A stretch of DNA of 46,357 nucleotides from Butyricicoccus sp. (GTDB lineage: Bacteria; Bacillota; Clostridia; Oscillospirales; Butyricicoccaceae), in NCBI GenBank assembly GCA_020025885.1, contig JAHHRJ010000013.1, positions 1 to 46,357 of the forward strand, in the 5' to 3' direction. Made by a program: the position numbers and the translations under genes. The notes beneath the pieces are model-generated. The model saw only the letters and a program-made list of their open reading frames with translations. It made no database searches and had not been told where the DNA came from. Numbering within the stretch: the first letter of the stretch is position 1; each line of letters starts with the position of its first letter. Positions 40,681 to 46,357 of this stretch are shown piece by piece.

Positions 40681-42801
40681 ATGAGTAATATCCAACACTT
40701 TGACTTCAAAGATCATCGCGTTTTTGAGACCACTTATGCAGGTCGTCCGCTGGTTGTAGAGACCGGTAAGCTTGCACAGCTGGCAAATGGCTCTTGTGTT
40801 GTACGTTACGGCGAGACTGTTGTTCTCGTTACTGCAACTGCATCTGCAAAGCCGCGTGATGGGATTGACTTTTTCCCGCTCTCTGTTGACTTTGAAGAGC
40901 GTCTCTATGCAGTTGGTCGTATTCCTGGCTCCTTTATGCGCCGTGAAGGACGTCCTTCTGAAAAGGCAATTCTGGCTTCCCGTCAGATTGACCGTCCAAT
41001 GCGTCCGCTGTTCCCGAAGGATTTGCGCAATGATGTATCTATCGTTTGCACCGTTCTGGAAAATGACTCTGATAACTCTCCAGAAGTTGCTGCACTCCTC
41101 GGTGCTTCGATCGCGGTTTCTATTTCCGATATCCCATTCGATTATGTAATCGGTGGCGCAAATGTTGGTATCGTAGACGGTCAGGTTGTCATCAACCCAA
41201 CCGCAGAGCAGCGCAAGCGTTCTGAAATGGACGTAACTGTTTGCGCAACCGCAGATAAGATTGTCATGATCGAGGCTGGCGCAAACGAGATTCCAGAAGA
41301 TGATATGTTCAACGCACTCATGGAAGCACATGAGGAAATCAAGAAGGTCGTTGCATTCATCGCGGACATCAAGGCACAGATCGGCAAGCCGAAGTTTGAG
41401 TATGAGCACCATGATCTGAACCATGAGATCTTTGATAAGCTGGAAGCAGAGTGCCGCGAGAAGCTGGAGCACTGCTTGGATACCGACGACAAGACCGTTC
41501 GTGATGCACGCATCAAGGTTGTACGTGATGCATTTGAGGCTGAGCTGGGCGCAGAATTTGTTTCTGAGCATGGCGGCGAGATCTCTGAATGCTTTGATAA
41601 GCTCCAGAAGAAGATCGTTCGTAACTGGCTGGTACAGGGGAAGCGCGTAGACGGTCGTGGCATGGAAGAAGTACGTCCGCTGGCTGCTGAGGTTGGCGTT
41701 CTGCCGCGTGCACATGGTTCTGGCCTGTTTACCCGTGGTCAGACACAGGTACTGACCATCTGTACACTGGGTACACTGGGCGATGCACAGGAACTGGATA
41801 CCATTTTTGATGAAAAGACCAAGCGTTATATCCATCATTATAACTTCCCGTCCTTCTCTGTTGGTGAGACCCGTCCGTCTCGTGGTCCTGGACGTCGTGA
41901 GATCGGTCACGGTGCACTGGCTGAGCGTGCGCTGCTACCGGTGATCCCGTCCGAGGAAGAGTTCCCGTATGCACTGCGTCTGGTTTCTGAGGTTGTATCT
42001 TCCAATGGTTCTACCTCTCAGGGCTCTGTTTGTGGTTCTACGCTGGCACTCATGGACGCAGGTGTTCCGATTAAGGCACCAGTTGCAGGTATTTCCTGCG
42101 GTCTGATCACCGACGATGGTCAGGAAACGACTTTTACAGATATTCAGGGTCTGGAAGACTTCTATGGCGATATGGACTTTAAGGTTGCTGGTACCAAGAA
42201 GGGTATCACTGCAATTCAGGTTGATATCAAGGTGGATGGTCTGTCTCCGGCTGTGATTAAGGAAGCATTCCGCAAGTGTCAGGTTGCACGTATGGGCATT
42301 CTGGACGAGATTATGCTTAAGGCAATTGAGCAGCCGCGTGATGATGTATCCGCTTGGGCGCCGAAGATGATTACCATGCAGATTCATCCGGACAAGATCC
42401 GCGAGGTTATTGGTAAGGGCGGCAGCGTGATTCAGAAGATTGTTGCAGAGTCTGGCGCGCAGGTTGATATCAATGATGACGGCGTGATCACCATTGCTGC
42501 TGTAAAGGCATCTGATGGCGAGATGGCAAAGTCTATGATTGAGGCAATTGTCAAGGAGCCAGAAGTTGGCGAGATTTATTACGGTAAGGTCGTTCGTTTG
42601 ATGAACTTTGGCGCATTCGTTAACCTGACTGCAAACAAGGATGGTATGGTTCATATCTCTAAGATGGCAGACCACCGCATCGAAAAGGTGGAGGACGCTG
42701 TACAGATTGGCGATATGGTGTATGTTAAGGTTATGGAAATCGACGATAAGGGTCGTATTAACCTGTCTATGAAGGATGTTAAGGAAGAGGAAAAGCTCTA
42801 A
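40681..42801 (+). CDS. pnp: polynucleotide phosphorylase
   Basis: PNPase degrades RNA 3' to 5' with phosphate. The 706-residue protein has the full domain set: RNase PH 1 (about 10-220), an alpha-helical linker, RNase PH 2 (about 310-535, with FPSFSVGETRPSRGPGRREI and the catalytic segment SNGSTSQGSVCGSTLALMDA, read in parts), a KH domain (about 555-615, with IREVIGKGGSVIQKI) and a C-terminal S1 domain (GEIYYGKVVRLMNFGAFVNL). The ATG at 40681 follows AAGGAGG; the upstream open frame runs through the leader stem. It is probably autoregulated through that stem. Confidence 0.97.
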   Translation: MSNIQHFDFKDHRVFETTYAGRPLVVETGKLAQLANGSCVVRYGETVVLVTATASAKPRDGIDFFPLSVDFEERLYAVGRIPGSFMRREGRPSEKAILASRQIDRPMRPLFPKDLRNDVSIVCTVLENDSDNSPEVAALLGASIAVSISDIPFDYVIGGANVGIVDGQVVINPTAEQRKRSEMDVTVCATADKIVMIEAGANEIPEDDMFNALMEAHEEIKKVVAFIADIKAQIGKPKFEYEHHDLNHEIFDKLEAECREKLEHCLDTDDKTVRDARIKVVRDAFEAELGAEFVSEHGGEISECFDKLQKKIVRNWLVQGKRVDGRGMEEVRPLAAEVGVLPRAHGSGLFTRGQTQVLTICTLGTLGDAQELDTIFDEKTKRYIHHYNFPSFSVGETRPSRGPGRREIGHGALAERALLPVIPSEEEFPYALRLVSEVVSSNGSTSQGSVCGSTLALMDAGVPIKAPVAGISCGLITDDGQETTFTDIQGLEDFYGDMDFKVAGTKKGITAIQVDIKVDGLSPAVIKEAFRKCQVARMGILDEIMLKAIEQPRDDVSAWAPKMITMQIHPDKIREVIGKGGSVIQKIVAESGAQVDINDDGVITIAAVKASDGEMAKSMIEAIVKEPEVGEIYYGKVVRLMNFGAFVNLTANKDGMVHISKMADHRIEKVEDAVQIGDMVYVKVMEIDDKGRINLSMKDVKEEEKL

Positions 42802-42828
42802 TATATCCGAATCGATTTGCGATATGTA

Positions 42829-42860
42829 AAACCGGCACGAAAAATCGTGCCGGTTTTTTT
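42829..42860 (+). terminator. intrinsic terminator of pnp
   Basis: AAACCGGCACGA / TCGTGCCGGTTT, a perfect 12-base stem with a 4-base loop, followed by T7. Confidence 0.95.
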
Positions 42861-42879
42861 ATATAAATTTTCAAAGTTG

Positions 42880-42908
42880 TGAAAGAAAAAGAGGGGCTGA
42901 ATCGTATC
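42880..42908 (+). promoter_or_regulatory. candidate ECF-type promoter of the sigma/anti-sigma operon
   Basis: TGAAAG (42880-42885), 17 bases and CGTATC (42903-42908). ECF promoters typically have a TGAAAC-like -35 and a CGT-containing -10 with this spacing, so the sigma factor may drive its own gene. No good sigma-A promoter was seen here. Confidence 0.5.
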
Positions 42909-42969
42909 ATAGGTGAAAGCGGTAAAAGCCCGATCCTAGGCAATGGGCAAACCCGAAAGGAGTCAACTT

Positions 42970-43464
42970 ATGGAACAGTTTGAGCGAGGACAGGCAGAAC
43001 GGTTGGTACATACATATGCCGATATGATTTTGCGTCTGAGCTATACCTATTTAAAATCTATGCACGATGCAGAGGATATCTGTCAGACAGTGTTTTTGAA
43101 GTATTTGACGAGTGCACCTTCCTTTGAAAGCGCAGAGCATGAAAAGGCTTGGATTCTGCGGACGGCAGCCAATGCATGCAAAGATGTGCTCAAAAGTGCA
43201 TGGTGGACACGAATTTGTGGAATTGAGGTTTGCGCAGAGATTGCACAGCCGGAAATGACAGAGGATTCTATCTTTGCAGTCGTACAGACATTGCCGGATA
43301 AATATCGTGTACCAATTTATCTGCATTACTATGAAGGATATCAAATCAAAGAAATTGCAGAAGTTCTTGGAGAGCGTGCTTCTACGATCAATACACGGCT
43401 AGATCGTGGAAGAAAACGTCTCAAACAGATGCTAGGAGGAGATTATTGTGAACAAGGAGTATAA
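42970..43464 (+). CDS. ECF RNA polymerase sigma factor
   Basis: A 164-residue extracytoplasmic-function sigma factor. Region 2 covers about 10-75 (ILRLSYTYLKSMHDAEDICQTVFLKY, with the AEDI-type -10 recognition helix), and region 4 covers 105-155 (LPDKYRVPIYLHYYEGYQ, IKEIAEVLGERASTINTRLDRGRKRLK, read in parts). It likely activates a surface-stress regulon. The ATG at 42970 follows AAAGGAG. Its stop overlaps the downstream anti-sigma start by 17 bases, so the two are translationally coupled. Confidence 0.92.
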   Translation: MEQFERGQAERLVHTYADMILRLSYTYLKSMHDAEDICQTVFLKYLTSAPSFESAEHEKAWILRTAANACKDVLKSAWWTRICGIEVCAEIAQPEMTEDSIFAVVQTLPDKYRVPIYLHYYEGYQIKEIAEVLGERASTINTRLDRGRKRLKQMLGGDYCEQGV

Positions 43465-44542
43465 AGATACAATGAATGCTTTGCGTTTTTCTGAGGAACA
43501 GAAGGAAAAAATGGTAGATCGTTTGATGAATACACAACAGGTACAAGACACACAAACTGGCAAGCGACGTGTGAAAATGAAGCCTGCGGTTGCGGTGCTG
43601 GCTGCTGCGGCTGTGCTTACGATGGGGGCTGGCGCAGTTTATACTGGGCTGGCAAGCGATGCGTTTGCAAACTTTTTTAGAGAGAGTCATACTGAAATTA
43701 TTGATAAAATTGGAAGACCGATCGGCGTATCTGACAGTGATGCAGGAATTACCATTACAGTAGATGCAATTTTGGGAGATCAGTATAGTCTTGATATTGT
43801 TTGTGTCTTGGAAAAAGAGGATGGTACGCCGTGGAAAGTGGATGCGGAAAAAATTTATACAAAAAATGACAGACTGAATTATAGGAAAAAATATCAAAGC
43901 AGAAGCCTTTCTGCTGGTGGACGGTTTTTTGATGATAACCCGAAGGATAATAAAATACAGTTCATTTATGAAACTACAGAGCTTGAGGGAGATTATTCTG
44001 GTGTTCCAATGGGAGGCGCAGAACTTGTCATTGAAGATTTAAAATATCAGAATGAAAAGACGGGAAAAGAGGAAACATTAGCAGAAGGGAAATGGAAGCT
44101 TCGGTTTAATGTACAATATGAAAACAGCAGCATTTCTCTTCTGAAGCAGCCGCTTGAAATTGAAACTTCGGCAGGAACTGCAAAGATTGGGAAAGTGAGC
44201 GTTTCTCCAATCGGATTTCGGATAGACGGATCTTATGAAAAATTAAGTCCTGCGATGCAGCAGAGGATAGCTGCGTTTGATAAAATTGATACATGGTCAG
44301 ATGATAATTCAAGGATACCTCGCGAGCCGCGTTTTATAGACTTTCAAACAATATTACATTTCAAGGATGGGCGCACATTAGACTTACAAAATTTCGAAGA
44401 AGCTTCGACCAACCTTCTAGAGAGTTATAAGAGGCGTACATTTGTAATTAGTGGCACATTTGGAAATGCTATTTATGATTTAAGTGAAATGGAATCTATT
44501 ACTGTTGGAGATATCACGCTTCCGATTTCAGTGGACAAATAA
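43448..44542 (+). CDS. membrane-anchored anti-sigma factor-like protein (DUF4179 type)
   Basis: A 364-residue protein starting with GTG after AGGAGGAG. A short cytoplasmic N terminus (about 1-45, helical and charged, the likely sigma-binding part) is followed by one membrane helix (about 48-68: AVAVLAAAAVLTMGAGAVY) and a large extracellular beta-rich domain of about 290 residues. This layout, coupled to an ECF sigma gene, is that of DUF4179 anti-sigma proteins in Clostridia. No cysteine-histidine zinc motif is seen. Base composition shifts to more A and T in the extracellular part compared with housekeeping neighbours. Confidence 0.82.
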   Translation: MNKEYKDTMNALRFSEEQKEKMVDRLMNTQQVQDTQTGKRRVKMKPAVAVLAAAAVLTMGAGAVYTGLASDAFANFFRESHTEIIDKIGRPIGVSDSDAGITITVDAILGDQYSLDIVCVLEKEDGTPWKVDAEKIYTKNDRLNYRKKYQSRSLSAGGRFFDDNPKDNKIQFIYETTELEGDYSGVPMGGAELVIEDLKYQNEKTGKEETLAEGKWKLRFNVQYENSSISLLKQPLEIETSAGTAKIGKVSVSPIGFRIDGSYEKLSPAMQQRIAAFDKIDTWSDDNSRIPREPRFIDFQTILHFKDGRTLDLQNFEEASTNLLESYKRRTFVISGTFGNAIYDLSEMESITVGDITLPISVDK

Positions 44543-44548
44543 AGAGAC

Positions 44549-44581
44549 AAGGGTACGAAGCGATTCGTACCCTTCTTTTTT
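44549..44581 (+). terminator. intrinsic terminator of the sigma/anti-sigma operon
   Basis: AAGGGTACGAA / TTCGTACCCTT with a GCGA loop, followed by a T-rich run. Confidence 0.92.
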
Positions 44582-44618
44582 CAGCCAGTAAGTTCCTGTT
44601 TCTTATTTTGGGGTGATA

Positions 44619-44627
44619 TGTTATAAT
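44619..44627 (+). promoter_or_regulatory. extended -10 promoter of the M16 peptidase gene
   Basis: TGTTATAAT at 44619-44627, 59 bases before the start codon; the -35 is not clear. Confidence 0.6.
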
Positions 44628-44686
44628 AAGATGAAAAATGAACGATAAAACGTTTTTGTAGGACGTTTAGAACGGTGGAATTAACT

Positions 44687-45937
44687 ATGTATGAAAAAAT
44701 TGTGCTGTCAAACGGCGTGCGTGTAGTTGCGGAGCGGATCGATTATGTTCGTTCAGCGGCACTCGGAATCTGGGTGGGAAACGGAAGCCGATTTGAACCT
44801 GCAAAATATAATGGAATTTCGCATTTTATTGAACATATGATTTTCAAAGGAACAGAAAATCGTACAGCACAGCAAATTGCTTCTGCAATCGATATGATGG
44901 GCGGACAATCCAACGCTTTTACAACAAAAGACTGTACCTGCTACTATATGAAGGTTCTGGACAGTCATCTGCGTGACGCGGCAGAGCTTCTTGCAGATAT
45001 GTTTCTTTGCTCGAAATTTGCTGATGAAGACATTGAGCTGGAACGTGGCGTTGTGCTGGAAGAAATCGATATGTATGAAGATACACCGGATGATGTAGCA
45101 ATCGAAAAATTATTTGAGACCTGTTATCGCGGTACAGCGCTTGGTCGTCCCATCCTTGGCACAGAGGAAACTTTAAAAACCTTTGATTCAGCCGCACTGC
45201 ACGGGTATATTGCCCAGAATTATCATCCAGAGGATACCGTGATTGCGCTGTCCGGTCATTTCACAGATGCAGATTTGCAATATATCTGCAAGCTGTTTGA
45301 GAAAATGCCAGGAAGTGGCAGAAATCAGATTGAACCAGCGCATTATCAGCCGAGTATGGTGGTGCGCTCAAAAGAAATTGAACAGAATCACCTGTGTATT
45401 GGATTTGAAGGCATCCCGCTTTTGGATGATCGCCGCTATGTATATCAGCTACTCAATGCAATTTTGGGTGGTGGTATGTCGTCACGCTTGTTTCAGACAG
45501 TTAGAGAACAGAACGGATTGTGTTATTCCATTTGCTCGTTTCCATCCAGCCATGTGGATACGGGTATGTTCTCGGTTTATGTGGGACTTAGTCAGGAACA
45601 GGAACAGAAAGCGGCTGGGCTGATTCGAAATGTATTGCATGAATTTTGCGAAAAGGGTCCAACAGAAGAAGAACTTTGCCGTTGCAGAGAACAGATGAAA
45701 AGCAATATGCTGATGGGACTGGAAAGCACCAATGCAAGAATGCATCACTTGGGGCGTTATGAGTTGTTTACCAATCGTATGGTAAGTGCAGATGAACTGG
45801 TTGCGGCGTATGATGCAGTTACCGTAGAACAGGTGAAAACACTGGCAAATACGATTTTTGCTTTTGAAAATGCATCTATTTGTGCGGTTGGCAATACGAA
45901 AGATGAGGCGTATTATCAGGAGATAATTTGCCTATAA
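44687..45937 (+). CDS. M16 family zinc metallopeptidase
   Basis: A 416-residue cytoplasmic peptidase of the MlpA/YmxG (pitrilysin, processing-peptidase-like) type. The inverted zinc motif HxxEH is seen as HFIEHMIFKG (about 47-56), with the distal glutamate in ELERGVVLEEID (about 118-129). The C-terminal half is the inactive M16 domain, with LNAILGGGMSSRLFQTVREQ, typical of the family. In Bacillus a homologue also lies downstream of pnp; here a sigma/anti-sigma pair is inserted between. The ATG at 44687 is used with GGTGG 8 bases upstream; a GTG at 44675 has no site. Confidence 0.92.
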   Translation: MYEKIVLSNGVRVVAERIDYVRSAALGIWVGNGSRFEPAKYNGISHFIEHMIFKGTENRTAQQIASAIDMMGGQSNAFTTKDCTCYYMKVLDSHLRDAAELLADMFLCSKFADEDIELERGVVLEEIDMYEDTPDDVAIEKLFETCYRGTALGRPILGTEETLKTFDSAALHGYIAQNYHPEDTVIALSGHFTDADLQYICKLFEKMPGSGRNQIEPAHYQPSMVVRSKEIEQNHLCIGFEGIPLLDDRRYVYQLLNAILGGGMSSRLFQTVREQNGLCYSICSFPSSHVDTGMFSVYVGLSQEQEQKAAGLIRNVLHEFCEKGPTEEELCRCREQMKSNMLMGLESTNARMHHLGRYELFTNRMVSADELVAAYDAVTVEQVKTLANTIFAFENASICAVGNTKDEAYYQEIICL

Positions 45938-45978
45938 AGTGAAATTCAGATAAAAATCTGAAAAATAGAAAATAATGG

Positions 45979-46007
45979 TTGACAGCGAAGCGATCGTGTG
46001 GTATTCT
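45979..46007 (+). promoter_or_regulatory. promoter of the tRNA-Arg gene
   Basis: A perfect TTGACA (45979-45984), 17 bases and TATTCT (46002-46007), about 20 bases before the tRNA. Confidence 0.8.
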
Positions 46008-46026
46008 ATATAAGCAATCAAGAAAC

Positions 46027-46103
46027 GCGCCGATAGCTCAGCTGGATAGAGTGTTTGGCTACGAACCAAAAGGTCGGGGGTTCGAATCCCTTTCGGCGTA
46101 CCA
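46027..46103 (+). tRNA. tRNA-Arg (anticodon ACG)
   Basis: A complete cloverleaf of 77 bases with CCA encoded. Acceptor GCGCCGA pairs with TCGGCGT (G-U at the first pair); the D arm GCTC..GAGT surrounds AGCTGGATA. The anticodon stem TTTGG / CCAAA encloses CTACGAA, giving ACG (read as ICG, codons CGN). The T arm is GGGGG-TTCGAAT-CCCTT. The discriminator base is A. Confidence 0.95.
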
Positions 46104-46138
46104 AGAACCTGTGAAATTTTTTTCACAGGTTCTTTTTT
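46104..46138 (+). terminator. intrinsic terminator of tRNA-Arg
   Basis: AGAACCTGTGAAA / TTTCACAGGTTCT, a perfect 13-base stem with a TTTT loop, followed by T5, starting directly after the CCA end. Confidence 0.92.
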
Positions 46139-46254
46139 ATTTTCTGCATAATTGTGGTCTGATCTGCAAAACATAGCTGAGTAGCAGTGAAATCCCTACG
46201 CGTGGTGGCATTATGCATGAAGCATTTACATGCAATCTAAATGGGATATCTCTT

Positions 46255-46357
46255 TAGGGCAACACCGCACAATGTCATTTGCGGCGCTTTGCGAAAATTT
46301 TTCGCCATAAATTCGTTGTGAATCCTTGAAATCCACCAAGGATTCCTGCGGATTCAC
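46255..46357. repeat. repeat-like sequence at the right edge
   Basis: 46140-46357 has no gene. From about 46255 the DNA has overlapping inverted repeats (GAATCCTTG / CAAGGATTC and GTGAATCC / GGATTCAC) and a 16-base string, CGCTTTGCGAAAATTT (46285-46300), that also occurs at 7184-7199 in the purE leader. It may be the end of a small dispersed or mobile repeat cut by the window. Confidence 0.4.

Overview
The window looks like chromosome of an anaerobic, spore-forming member of the Clostridia (Oscillospiraceae/Butyricicoccaceae-like; the family-level guess is tentative). Reasons: sporulation and germination genes (spoIIP, gpr, a gerA operon), Firmicutes-style gene neighbourhoods (rpsT next to gpr-spoIIP; a decarboxylase-darA-holB-ricT cluster; rpsO-pnp with an M16 peptidase downstream), strong AGGAGG-type ribosome binding sites, and an archaeal-type AspRS. 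No rRNA, CRISPR array, phage or intact insertion sequence was seen.

Layout. 1-3000: edge fragment of a membrane protein, an HPr/Crh-like protein without histidine, aspS and xpt. 3095-6947: a polysaccharide flippase diverging from a GT4-CsaB fusion, apparently sharing one palindromic -35 element. 7306-16050: a de novo purine operon, purE-C-F-M-N-purO-AICAR transformylase-orf-purD-orf, behind a long leader that ends in an intrinsic terminator. 16104-21076 (minus): gpr, spoIIP and gerAA-AC-AB, with sporulation-type promoters. 21230-24766: rpsT, an SLH-domain protein, a MocR-type and a MarR-type regulator. 24970-25240: a hairpin-rich non-coding block holding an inverted copy of a 55-bp element found behind the SLH gene. 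25252-29899 (minus): queG, decarboxylase, darA, holB, ricT. 30211-32460: phosphoglucomutase and a small membrane protein.

32526-39770 is the most unusual part. It is a minus-strand operon in which a nitrogenase-reductase-like protein (NifH-like) and two nitrogenase component-1-like subunits flank a complete FecBCD-type ABC importer, and it is divergent from an AraC-type regulator. The NifH-like protein keeps both [4Fe-4S] cysteines. One component-1 subunit keeps all three P-cluster-type cysteines, while the other has lost all three, and no residues for a FeMo-type cofactor or nifB/E/N genes are visible. This points to an uncharacterised nitrogenase-like reductase, built more like protochlorophyllide reductase, acting on or with an imported metal chelate or tetrapyrrole-like compound.

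40129-46357: rpsO and pnp with strongly structured leaders, an ECF sigma/anti-sigma pair with a candidate autoregulated promoter, an M16 peptidase, tRNA-Arg(ACG), and a gene-free, repeat-like right end.

Links between regions: CsaB-type pyruvylation of wall polymers (4701-6947) would create the anchor for SLH proteins such as the one at 21677-22780. The purine operon and xpt cover synthesis and salvage; purL, purB and purA must lie elsewhere. Start codons were chosen by ribosome binding sites; all functions are inferred from sequence features recognised by eye.
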